A DNA stretch of 18,531 bases, taken from the NCBI GenBank assembly GCA_002395225.1, contig DGWH01000158.1:18627-37157 (forward strand), given 5' to 3'. Shown piece after piece: positions 5,898 through 13,245 of this stretch. Positions within the stretch are counted from its first letter, which is position 1; each line of letters starts with the position of its first letter. The translations under genes were made by a program, and so were the position numbers. The DNA is from Christensenella sp. UBA4263. Its GTDB lineage: Bacteria > Bacillota > Clostridia > Christensenellales > Aristaeellaceae. The notes below the pieces were generated by a model, which was given only the letters and a program-made list of their open reading frames with translations, was not told the origin of the DNA and did no database searches.

Positions 5898-7838
5898 ATG
5901 ATCAAGAATATTCTGATCGTCACCCTGGACACGATGGAAAACGACGATCGGGCACTGCGGTATTTTTCCATTAAAAATGAGTTCGGGCAGGCCTACTGCG
6001 GTGCAGTGCAAACCATGGAAGCAAGCACCAAATATATTCTGGCCCGTTTTCCCATCGACGACATCGTTGCCATCGGAGATGATCCCTCTGTTTTCAAGTT
6101 GTACCAGACGAGGATCGGGCAGTATATCGACGACGAGAGTCCGGATCAGGAAATCTGTGCATCACTGCTGCCCCAGGAAGAGCAGACGAAGATCATCGAC
6201 TTTATTCAGCAATTCCAGGAGAAATACTCACAGCAGGAACCAAAACGAATGAACCGTTTCTTTGACGAGCTGGCATGCAATACCCCATTGTATGAGCAGT
6301 TCATCCGGGCGCTTTACGACACCTTTCCCTTCATTCGGGATAATCCCAGATCCCGTATAAAATGGATTCAGAATTATCTCTATCAGCAGATGAGATCCTC
6401 TGCCAAGCTGGATCTCCTTCAGATCAATGAAAAAGTCAGTATCCGTTATGTACCCGCTGAGATGATGACGAAACATGAGTCCTTGCTTAACGACATTCTG
6501 GGAGTCAATCAGGATGTCATCGACGGAAAAGATGAAGTCCATCTCTATATTTCACTGGACAACGATTCCACGGTGGACGGAATCCTTCTTCTAAACCTGC
6601 TGGATATCCTGGTGGCCACGCCCGGAAGCAATGTGCATCTGAAAAAGGTTTACCGGGTTTATGAACCCTCCGGGGCGATGACGGGAAAGATTGAAGACCA
6701 TACAGCCATCAGTCTCTCTACAGATCTGGTTGCCGCGGCTCACGCCTTCCTGAATTACAGCAAAACAGACATGCTCGTGGACTTCTGGGAAAAGTACGGA
6801 GAGGAAGAAAATAGGCGGATCAGCAGCATGATTTATGCGGCACGGCATGTCGATATGGGAATCTCCATGTGTAACCTGTCAGAAGTGCAGGAAGGCATCC
6901 GGCGGCTGCGTGAGATTTTCAGCGAAAAGCGTCCATGGAAGGAAGACGGGAAATTTGGTGTCCTCTTCGGCCTCATCGCTGAAAGCATTCAGGCGGATTA
7001 CAAATCCCTGCTGGAGGGCAGCGGCCGAGTTTCCTTTATTGAGCTGATCAAATGGGCCTATCGGCATCAGCTGTATCAGCAGGTTCTGACCCTGGTCGAA
7101 ACCTATGCACCGGGCAATCTGGTCAAAACCGGCGTCTTCTACTACTGTGCCGATCCGGACGATGTGAATGCGATTACAAAGCTGCTGGCACTGCAGCGTC
7201 TGGATTTGAAGTCATACGAACTTTACAAGTTGGATGACGTCGAACATTACTTTATCAAGTACTATGACCGGGACAGCGTCAAGCTCACCGGCTCCAGAAA
7301 TGAGGACAGGAATCGCGTCTATGCCTCCATCCGCGCTCAGTCCATCCAGACGCAGGATATGTCCAAAATCTGGGGGCATACCGCCTGTGACAATCTGGAA
7401 ACTGTACAGAACCTTCTCTATGCCTATTATCATCTCGGAGCAGTGCGTAATCAGATCAGCCACGCCATGGAGGATGAGATGGCCGAACGCCGTCTCATTG
7501 TCTCTGAAAACGACATCAGCTCCGCCGCAATGTCCATGCGGGAAAGCATTGAGTATTTTATCCTGAGCTATGAAAAGGCCATGGCGGAACTGGAAGGCAA
7601 AAATCCGAAGATCGTCCTTATTTCCCCCGAAGATATTCGTCTGGTCTCAGATCGTCTCCGGCACGAGAGATTCCCGTCAGACCGGCATTCCCATGGCAGC
7701 GGAAATATCCAGAAAGACGGCGGACATTCTGCGGCCGCTCCCAGGACGGACGCTGGCGCACCGCAGAACACGGCCGGCAGCGCGGCAGAGAAAACGTCGC
7801 CTGACGCATCGGAAAACACGGGGGCAGCCAATCAGTGA
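5898..7838 (+). CDS. Orphan CARF-HEPN-like protein (TM1812/Csx1-type architecture)
   Basis: This 646-residue protein starts at the ATG behind AGGAGG. Residues 1-110 begin with a Rossmann-like strand (NILIVTLDTM, 4-13), then VQTMEASTKYILARFPIDDI (37-56), which follows the N-terminal CARF pattern of TM1812-type proteins. Residues about 213-300 fit the second CARF half: VHLYISLDNDSTVDGILLL (214-232), VHLKKVYRVYEP (246-257) and a helix ending FWEKYG. The classical ligand-loop sequence (D-x-T-H/G-G-x-R) is replaced by LDNDSTVDG. Residues about 430-560 are helical and carry RNQISH (517-522), an R-x4-H HEPN ribonuclease motif. CARF domains bind cyclic oligoadenylates made by type III CRISPR systems and switch on HEPN RNases. 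Here no cas gene or array is visible, so the signal is unknown. Residues 595-646 are a low-complexity Ala/Gly/Ser/Thr tail. The gene has its own promoter, a long structured leader and its own terminator. Family assignment is by pattern, not by database search. Confidence 0.72.
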   Translation: MIKNILIVTLDTMENDDRALRYFSIKNEFGQAYCGAVQTMEASTKYILARFPIDDIVAIGDDPSVFKLYQTRIGQYIDDESPDQEICASLLPQEEQTKIIDFIQQFQEKYSQQEPKRMNRFFDELACNTPLYEQFIRALYDTFPFIRDNPRSRIKWIQNYLYQQMRSSAKLDLLQINEKVSIRYVPAEMMTKHESLLNDILGVNQDVIDGKDEVHLYISLDNDSTVDGILLLNLLDILVATPGSNVHLKKVYRVYEPSGAMTGKIEDHTAISLSTDLVAAAHAFLNYSKTDMLVDFWEKYGEEENRRISSMIYAARHVDMGISMCNLSEVQEGIRRLREIFSEKRPWKEDGKFGVLFGLIAESIQADYKSLLEGSGRVSFIELIKWAYRHQLYQQVLTLVETYAPGNLVKTGVFYYCADPDDVNAITKLLALQRLDLKSYELYKLDDVEHYFIKYYDRDSVKLTGSRNEDRNRVYASIRAQSIQTQDMSKIWGHTACDNLETVQNLLYAYYHLGAVRNQISHAMEDEMAERRLIVSENDISSAAMSMRESIEYFILSYEKAMAELEGKNPKIVLISPEDIRLVSDRLRHERFPSDRHSHGSGNIQKDGGHSAAAPRTDAGAPQNTAGSAAEKTSPDASENTGAANQ

Positions 7839-7931
7839 GATTCCCCCTGAACAGAATCTGCGCCTTTGGTTTCTGAGCGGAGCAGCGTTTGGAATCCTTA
7901 ACGACAGTCTGCGCCCACACAACAAAAATGG

Positions 7932-7974
7932 AGCCTCTGAAGAAGCGGCAGCAAAATGCCCTTCTTCAGAGGCT
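7932..7974. terminator. Strong bidirectional terminator between CARF-HEPN and GH130 genes
   Basis: A 14-bp stem (7932-7945 with 7961-7974, AGCCTCTGAAGAAG/CTTCTTCAGAGGCT) continues after one bulged C into GGCA/TGCC (7947-7950 with 7957-7960). The T tract is better on the minus strand (ATTTTTGTT after the stem), so it also ends the his-GH130 transcript arriving from the right. Confidence 0.85.
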
Positions 7975-8016
7975 TTACGTATACTGAGGAGCACACGCCG
8001 GGCATCTGACCCGGTC

Positions 8017-9036
8017 TTATCTCTTCCCGATTTCCCGGTCCTCCTCCGTCAGCACCGAGTGGGCCTTGATATAATCCACGATTTCATTCACTGTCGTAAA
8101 GGCCACGCCGACAACGGAATCTGCGGCACCGTAATACAGGGCAATCCGCCCGGTTTCGCCATCACAGAGTGCGGCACACGGGAAACAGACATTGGGCACA
8201 AACCCCCGTTCCTCATACTCCGTCTCCGGCGTCAGCAGGAAATTGCTGCAGCGGTACCGGACCACGGACGGTTCATTGAGGTCCAGGATTGCCCCGCCGA
8301 TGGAGTACACCAGGCCGCTGCAGGTGCTGGAGGCTCCGTGATAGAACAGCAGCCATCCCTCGCTGGTTTCAATCGGGGCCGCACCGGCGCCGATCTTCAC
8401 GCTTTCCCACCAGGCGGTTCCCCTGGCCATGACATGCCGGTGCTTTCCCCAGAATGTCATGTCCGGACTCTCGCTCAGAAAGATATCCCCAAAGGGTGTA
8501 TGTCCGCTGTCCGAGGGCCGTGAGAGAAGCAGATAATGCCCGTTCACCCGCCTTGGAAAAAGGACCGCATTCCGGTTGTACGGGATAAAGGGATTTTCCA
8601 GCCGCGTAAACGTGCGGAAATCGGTGGTTTTTGCCATCCCGATGGACGCCCCGTAGAAATCCTGACACCAGATGATGTAATACGTATCCTCCACCCGCAC
8701 CAGCCGGGGATCATACGCATAACGGGGCATGAAAGGCTTTCCCTCCTCATCCACGAAGCAGATGGGATCCGGATCCACCTGCCAGGACAGCCCATCACGG
8801 CTGTGTCCCAGATACACCATGGGAATCCCGTTCACCTGTTCCCCCCGCAGAACCGCCACAAAGCCGTCCTGCCAGGGACAGACCGCACTGTTGAAAATCC
8901 GTGCCACCCCCGGAGCCGGATTGCGTCGGATAACCGGATTGCCCGTATAGCGCCAGATCGGCGCGTCATGACAATCCCCTGCCGGTCTGTCCTGCCAGGG
9001 AATATTCGGCAGCGCATCGCATTGACAAGTTACCAT
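8017..9036 (-). CDS. GH130 beta-mannoside phosphorylase-like protein
   Basis: This 339-residue soluble protein belongs to glycoside hydrolase family 130, five-bladed propeller enzymes that mostly phosphorolyse beta-mannosides to mannose 1-phosphate. RIFNSAVCPW (46-55), LRGEQ (63-67), YAYDPRL (106-112) with the catalytic acid Asp109, GASIGMAKTTDFRTF (129-143), WWESVKIGAGAAPI (209-222) and LLFYHGA (229-235) lie in family order. Arg46, Arg64, Lys214 and His233 are where phosphate contacts are expected, which favours a phosphorylase over a hydrolase. The exact substrate (beta-1,2- or beta-1,4-mannan oligosaccharide, or mannosyl-glucose) cannot be set. A GGAGGAG ribosome site precedes the ATG. The gene follows the histidinol phosphatase by only 19 bases with no terminator between, so it is the last gene of the his transcript. 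That is an odd place, since no sugar transporter or other mannan gene is nearby. Confidence 0.85.
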   Translation of the reverse strand: MVTCQCDALPNIPWQDRPAGDCHDAPIWRYTGNPVIRRNPAPGVARIFNSAVCPWQDGFVAVLRGEQVNGIPMVYLGHSRDGLSWQVDPDPICFVDEEGKPFMPRYAYDPRLVRVEDTYYIIWCQDFYGASIGMAKTTDFRTFTRLENPFIPYNRNAVLFPRRVNGHYLLLSRPSDSGHTPFGDIFLSESPDMTFWGKHRHVMARGTAWWESVKIGAGAAPIETSEGWLLFYHGASSTCSGLVYSIGGAILDLNEPSVVRYRCSNFLLTPETEYEERGFVPNVCFPCAALCDGETGRIALYYGAADSVVGVAFTTVNEIVDYIKAHSVLTEEDREIGKR

Positions 9037-9055
9037 CTATTCTCCTCCATATTGG

Positions 9056-9919
9056 TCATTTTTTGTCATGTCCGGACGGGCCATGACGCAGGCCTCCGTT
9101 TTTCAGGGATATTTCCGCAAACTCGCCGGAGGGATTCAGTTCAGCGACAACATCAAAACCGCAGGCCTCAAGAAGTGCCTCTGCCTCCTCAAAATAATAC
9201 GTGACATGGGCGGCGCTGTGGGCATCCGAGGAAAGGAGTACCCGGCCGTGGCGGCGCCTGATTTCCTGCAGCCAATACGCCTCCGGGTACGGAACGGAGC
9301 GCCATCCCCGGGACATGGCACCGGTATTTACCTCAATCACTTTTCCGGCATCAAGGAGCGCCTCAAGGGCCAAATGGGCGGCCTTCCGGTAACGGCTGCT
9401 CTCCGGATTGAACAGGTGCAGCCGCTCATTGAACTTCAGCAGAAGATCAAAATGGCCGCAGATCCGGACACGGGGCTCTGCGGCCACTTTCAGCAGTTCC
9501 TGAAAGTAGCACTCAGCGGCCGCATCCGCATCCCCGCCGAAATCAATTCGCACCGTCTCCGCCAGTTCATCCGGCGTATTGTCGACACTGGGCGGCACCT
9601 CCCGGACCGGCAGATGGTGCACCGAGCCGATGACGTAATCAAAGGAGGTCAGGTCCACCTGCGTGCTGAGGACATCCCACTCAATCCCGCACAGGACACG
9701 GAAATCCGGCCATGCCTGCCGGAGTCCGTCCATCTCCCGCAGGTAGTCCTTTACACGGTCCGCCGTACAGGTCCAGTCATTTGCAAAGGGCATCGGGCTG
9801 TGCAGGCTGATGCCCCCGGCGGCAAGGCCCTGGTTCCGGCAGGCCGCAAGCATTTCCCGGCAGCTGTTCCGCCCGTCATCCCAGAGCGAATGCATATGCA
9901 GGTTCTGTCTCGTCCTCAC
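9056..9919 (-). CDS. hisJ: PHP-family histidinol-phosphatase
   Basis: This 287-residue protein is predicted to dephosphorylate histidinol phosphate to histidinol, the step before HisD. It has the polymerase-and-histidinol-phosphatase (PHP) metal site: NLHMHS (His8, His10), LHSP (His40), GIEWD (Glu80), SVHHL (His101), CGHFD (His156) and SSDAH (Asp232, His234), which suit a trinuclear metal centre. The length fits the HisJ/HisK class. It is chosen here because hisB in this operon is the short, single-function form, so a separate phosphatase is needed. The start is a GTG that overlaps the hisIE stop (GTGA), with AGGAG 8 bases upstream inside hisIE, so translation is probably coupled. The short C-terminal tail (SLKNGGLRHGPSGHDKK) is poorly conserved looking. 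Confidence 0.88.
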   Translation of the reverse strand: MRTRQNLHMHSLWDDGRNSCREMLAACRNQGLAAGGISLHSPMPFANDWTCTADRVKDYLREMDGLRQAWPDFRVLCGIEWDVLSTQVDLTSFDYVIGSVHHLPVREVPPSVDNTPDELAETVRIDFGGDADAAAECYFQELLKVAAEPRVRICGHFDLLLKFNERLHLFNPESSRYRKAAHLALEALLDAGKVIEVNTGAMSRGWRSVPYPEAYWLQEIRRRHGRVLLSSDAHSAAHVTYYFEEAEALLEACGFDVVAELNPSGEFAEISLKNGGLRHGPSGHDKK

Positions 9920-10563
9920 CGCATCTTCTCCTGTTTCACCTTGTGGTCAATGACGTGGCGCCCCGCCATCTCGCGGCGGATGTCCTCGAGGGTAATCCCC
10001 TCCTCAATCATCAGGACCATAACGTGATACATCAGGTCCCCAATCTCGTAGATCGTATTCGCCTTGTCGTGATCCTTGGCCGCGATGATGACCTCCGTGC
10101 TCTCCTCCCCGATCTTCTTCAGGATCTTGTCCGCTCCCTTGCTGAACAGATAGGAGGTATAGGAGCCCTCTGTCGGCTGTTCCTTCCGGCCCCTGAGCAT
10201 TTCCATCAGGTCCGCGTACTGGAAGGCCGGCGGTTCATCACCCGTATACACCGGTGCGGTAAAGCAGGAATCCGTTCCCAGGTGGCAGGCCGGACCATCC
10301 TTGCGCACCTCCACCACCAGCGCATCCCGGTCACAGTCTGCCGTAATGGAGACGATGTGCTGGTAATTCCCGCTGGTTTCCCCTTTCAGCCACAGGGTCT
10401 GGCGGCTTCGGGAGTAGAAGCAGGTCAGGCCCTTTTCCATGGAAATCTGAAGGCTCTCCCGGTTCATATACGCCAGGGTCAGCACCTCCCGGGTTTCCGT
10501 ATCGATGACAATGGCCGGAATCAGGCCCTGCGCATCAAATTTGAGTTCATTCACATCAATCAT
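9916..10563 (-). CDS. hisIE: Bifunctional phosphoribosyl-AMP cyclohydrolase / phosphoribosyl-ATP pyrophosphatase
   Basis: This 215-residue fusion catalyses the second and third steps of histidine synthesis. The HisI domain (about 1-108) shows LTLAYMNRESL (28-38), TCFYSRSRQTLW (47-58), the metal site DCDRD (76-80), and zinc-type Cys77, Cys93 and Cys100. The HisE domain (about 117-205) shows SYTSYLFSKGADKILKKIGEE (split as SYTSYLFSKGAD, then KILKKIGEE) and EIGDLMYHVMVLM (173-185), an all-helical MazG-like fold. Both halves look intact. It starts 2 bases after hisF ends and its stop overlaps the phosphatase start. The fused form is common in bacteria. Confidence 0.96.
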   Translation of the reverse strand: MIDVNELKFDAQGLIPAIVIDTETREVLTLAYMNRESLQISMEKGLTCFYSRSRQTLWLKGETSGNYQHIVSITADCDRDALVVEVRKDGPACHLGTDSCFTAPVYTGDEPPAFQYADLMEMLRGRKEQPTEGSYTSYLFSKGADKILKKIGEESTEVIIAAKDHDKANTIYEIGDLMYHVMVLMIEEGITLEDIRREMAGRHVIDHKVKQEKMR

Positions 10564-10565
10564 CC

Positions 10566-11327
10566 TTATACCCTCCTGACCAGGATTCCTGCCGCAGCCA
10601 GCTGCTCCTTGAGGTCCTGAATGCTGACCTCACCGAAATGGAAAATGGACGCGGCAAGTCCGGCATCCACCTTCGGTACCGACTGAAACAGCGTGATAAA
10701 GTCCTTTATTCCGCCGGCACCGCCCGAGGCAATGACCGGCACCTCTGCAAAGTCACAGACCGCGCTCAGCATGGGCAGATCAAATCCGCTGCGCACCCCG
10801 TCCGTGTCCATGGAATTCAGCACGATTTCACCGGCCCCCTCGTCAATTCCCCTGCGAATCCATTCAAGAGCATCCATGCCGGTATCAATCCGCCCGCCGT
10901 TCCGGAACACATGAAAAGCGCCGTTCACCCGGGCACAGTCCACGCTGAGCACCACACACTGGCTGCCGTACCGTTTGGCCGATTCCCGGATGATTTCAGG
11001 ATGGGTAATGGCGCCGGAGTTGACGCTGACCTTATCCGCGCCGCTCATCAGGACGCGTTCAAAGTCATCCAGGGTGGAAATGCCGCCGCCTACCGTCAGC
11101 GGAATGAAGATGGTGGAGGCCGCGCGTCTCAGGACGTCCGTAAACAGCTTCCGCCCCTCCGCCGAGGCCGTAATATCATAAAAGACCAGTTCATCCGCAC
11201 CGTTTTCCGAGTAATGGGCCGCCAGTTCCACAGGATCTGACACATCGGCCAGTCCCTGAAACCGGACCCCCTTCACCACACGGCCATCCCGGACATCCAG
11301 GCAGGGAATAATCCGCTTTGTAATCAT
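10566..11327 (-). CDS. hisF: Imidazole glycerol phosphate synthase, cyclase subunit HisF
   Basis: This 253-residue TIM barrel takes ammonia made by HisH and converts PRFAR to imidazole glycerol phosphate and AICAR. The catalytic aspartates are Asp11 in KRIIPCLDVRDGRVVKG (4-20) and Asp130 in VVLSVDCARVNG (125-136). The phosphate loops LTVGGGIST (77-85) and IASGGAGG are present. The start codon overlaps the hisA stop (ATGA). The length is normal and no domain is missing. HisH is encoded two genes upstream in the same operon. Confidence 0.97.
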   Translation of the reverse strand: MITKRIIPCLDVRDGRVVKGVRFQGLADVSDPVELAAHYSENGADELVFYDITASAEGRKLFTDVLRRAASTIFIPLTVGGGISTLDDFERVLMSGADKVSVNSGAITHPEIIRESAKRYGSQCVVLSVDCARVNGAFHVFRNGGRIDTGMDALEWIRRGIDEGAGEIVLNSMDTDGVRSGFDLPMLSAVCDFAEVPVIASGGAGGIKDFITLFQSVPKVDAGLAASIFHFGEVSIQDLKEQLAAAGILVRRV

Positions 11328-12040
11328 CTTGCCACCTCAACCGCCTCTTTGAGATCGATCCGTCCCTCATAGTACGCCTTCCCGATAATGGCGCCGTACA
11401 TGCCCAGATCCCGGAGACCGCGGAGGTCCTCCAGATCCGAGACCCCGCCCGAGGCGGTCAGCTCAAACGCCGGGAAGCTTCGCATCAGGTCCTGATACAG
11501 CGTCCGGTTCGCGCCGCTGAGCATCCCGTCCCGGGAGATATCCGTGACGATGAGGCCCTTTGCCCCCTGGTCACGGAGCCTTTCGCACAGGTCCTCAAAG
11601 CGGATTCCGCCGCTTTCAAGCCAGCCGCTGACGGCAACCATGCCATCCCGGATATCCACCCCGATGGCCACCCGGTCCCCGTAACGCTTCAGCATTTGCC
11701 CCGTAAATTCCGGATCACGAACGGCAATCGTCCCCAGAATCACGCGCCAGATGCCGCATTCAAGGTAGGTCTCAATGGTCTTTTCGCTGCGGATTCCGCC
11801 CCCGATTTCCACTTTCAGGCCGGATTCCCCGGCCAGGCGGCGCACACATTCCGCATTCACCATGGTTCCATCCCGGGCACCGTCCAGATCGACACAGTGA
11901 AGATACCGGGCGCCGGCCGCCGCAAAACGGGCCGCCGGTTCCAGCGGATCCCGGGCATACACCGTCACTTTCTGATAGTCCCCCCGCTGCAGCCGGACAA
12001 CCTGTCCGCCCAGCAGGTCAATGGCCGGAAAAATCTCCAT
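11324..12040 (-). CDS. hisA: ProFAR isomerase HisA
   Basis: This 238-residue TIM barrel is 1-(5-phosphoribosyl)-5-[(5-phosphoribosylamino)methylideneamino]imidazole-4-carboxamide isomerase, acting just before HisF-HisH. The catalytic pair is Asp8 in FPAIDLLGGQVVRLQRGDY (4-22) and Asp129 in IGVDIRDG (126-133). VEIGGGIRS (77-85) and VTDISRDGMLSG (165-176) are typical of the family. It begins 7 bases after hisH ends, and its stop overlaps hisF. Nothing in it suggests the bifunctional PriA form found in some actinobacteria. Confidence 0.96.
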   Translation of the reverse strand: MEIFPAIDLLGGQVVRLQRGDYQKVTVYARDPLEPAARFAAAGARYLHCVDLDGARDGTMVNAECVRRLAGESGLKVEIGGGIRSEKTIETYLECGIWRVILGTIAVRDPEFTGQMLKRYGDRVAIGVDIRDGMVAVSGWLESGGIRFEDLCERLRDQGAKGLIVTDISRDGMLSGANRTLYQDLMRSFPAFELTASGGVSDLEDLRGLRDLGMYGAIIGKAYYEGRIDLKEAVEVAR

Positions 12041-12047
12041 ATTTCCC

Positions 12048-12653
12048 TCACATTCTGCAGAAATTGCTCAGCATCGCCAGCCCGATCCGCCCGCTCTTCT
12101 CCGGATGGAACTGGGTTCCCAGCACATTGTCACGGGCAACCGCCGCCGTCACCGGAATGCCATATTCCGTGTGCGCAATGGTCCATGGATCGCAGTCCAC
12201 GGCAGAATAGCTGTGAACAAAGTACACACAGGCTCCCTCCGGAATTCCCTGAAACAGCGGATGCGGCTCACATATAAGTGCATTCCAGCCGATCTGGGGA
12301 ACCTTGAGGTTCCCGGGCAGACGCGGCTGCATGGCCGTGATCCGTCCGGGAATGAGGCCCAGCCCCTCATGCAGTCCGAATTCGTCGCTGGACTCAAAGA
12401 GCATCTGCATGCCCAGACAAATGCCGAGAATCGGCGTCCCGCGCCGGGCCGCCTCGGTGAGGGCCTCATCCATGCCGTTTACGGCCAGCTTCTGCCTGGC
12501 ATCCCCGAAAGCGCCGACACCGGGCAAAATGAGCTTGTCCGCCCGGCGAACCTCTTCCGGTGTCCGGACAATGTCCGCCTCCTCCCCGATCATCCCGAAA
12601 GAGCTGACCAGTGAGAACAGATTTCCGACGCCGTAATCGATCAGGCCGATCAT
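12048..12653 (-). CDS. hisH: Imidazole glycerol phosphate synthase, glutaminase subunit HisH
   Basis: This 201-residue class-I glutamine amidotransferase supplies ammonia to HisF. The triad is Cys79 (GICLGMQMLFE, 78-88 region), His183 and Glu185 (QFHPEKSG, 181-188). The oxyanion strand is LPGVGAFGD (43-51), and VYFVHSYS (143-150) is a family hallmark. It overlaps the hisB stop by 4 bases (ATGA). The length is normal. Confidence 0.96.
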   Translation of the reverse strand: MIGLIDYGVGNLFSLVSSFGMIGEEADIVRTPEEVRRADKLILPGVGAFGDARQKLAVNGMDEALTEAARRGTPILGICLGMQMLFESSDEFGLHEGLGLIPGRITAMQPRLPGNLKVPQIGWNALICEPHPLFQGIPEGACVYFVHSYSAVDCDPWTIAHTEYGIPVTAAVARDNVLGTQFHPEKSGRIGLAMLSNFCRM

Positions 12654-13240
12654 GCCAGCACCCCCTTTGAGGAGGCAACGGCCCCGTTCAGCCGCGGATC
12701 CGGTGCGACTGCCTCTGCCAGTGCCCGGCCAAATCCCTTGAACATGGCCTCCGCCACATGATGGTCATTTTCCCCGGCCATTTCCTGAAAATGCAGGCTC
12801 ATGGGACAGCTGCGGGTCAGTCCCAGGAAAAACTCCTTCACCAGCTGCGTATCAAACGTTCCGATCTTCTCCGCCGCAAAGCTGACCTGCATGTGAAAGG
12901 AACTGCGCCCCGAGAGATCCAGCGCACACAGCACAAGCGCCTCATCCATGGGGAGAATCATGGAACCATACCGGTGGATGCCGGCCTTATTGCCAAGACA
13001 CTCCGTCAGGCACTGCCCCAGAACAATCCCGATATCCTCCACACTGTGATGGTCATCTACCCACGTATCGCCCTTGCACTTCACGGTCAGGTCAAACCGG
13101 CCATGCACGGCAAAAAGCGTCAGCATATGATCAAGAAACCCGACGCCGGTCGCGATGCTGTTCTCGCCGGTACCATCCAGGTTCAGCTGACACTCGACAG
13201 TTGTCTCGGCTGTCTTTCGGGTCATTTCCGCTTTTCTCAT
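12650..13240 (-). CDS. hisB: Imidazoleglycerol-phosphate dehydratase HisB (single-function)
   Basis: This 196-residue protein removes water from imidazole glycerol phosphate. The two manganese-binding motifs are DDHHSVEDIG (62-71; His64, His65, Glu68) and DHHVAEAMFKGF (159-170; His160, His161, Glu164). GVGFLDHML (32-40) and the ending GAVASSKGVL are typical. It lacks the N-terminal histidinol-phosphatase domain of the enterobacterial fusion, which agrees with the separate PHP phosphatase in this operon. It starts 5 bases after hisC. A second ATG five codons in (MTRKTAE) is an alternative start. Confidence 0.96.
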   Translation of the reverse strand: MRKAEMTRKTAETTVECQLNLDGTGENSIATGVGFLDHMLTLFAVHGRFDLTVKCKGDTWVDDHHSVEDIGIVLGQCLTECLGNKAGIHRYGSMILPMDEALVLCALDLSGRSSFHMQVSFAAEKIGTFDTQLVKEFFLGLTRSCPMSLHFQEMAGENDHHVAEAMFKGFGRALAEAVAPDPRLNGAVASSKGVLA

Positions 13241-13245
13241 TGCCT

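Noticed and set aside
5579..5971. Minus-strand reading frame of 130 codons across the leader
   Set aside because: It runs through the 88-base repeats and their hairpins and into the CARF-HEPN start region. Its composition is that of repeat sequence, with no recognisable domain.
7570..8523. Plus-strand frame of 317 codons running past the CARF-HEPN stop
   Set aside because: It passes through the strong terminator at 7932-7974 and then lies antisense to the GH130 gene. It has no ribosome site or recognisable domain.
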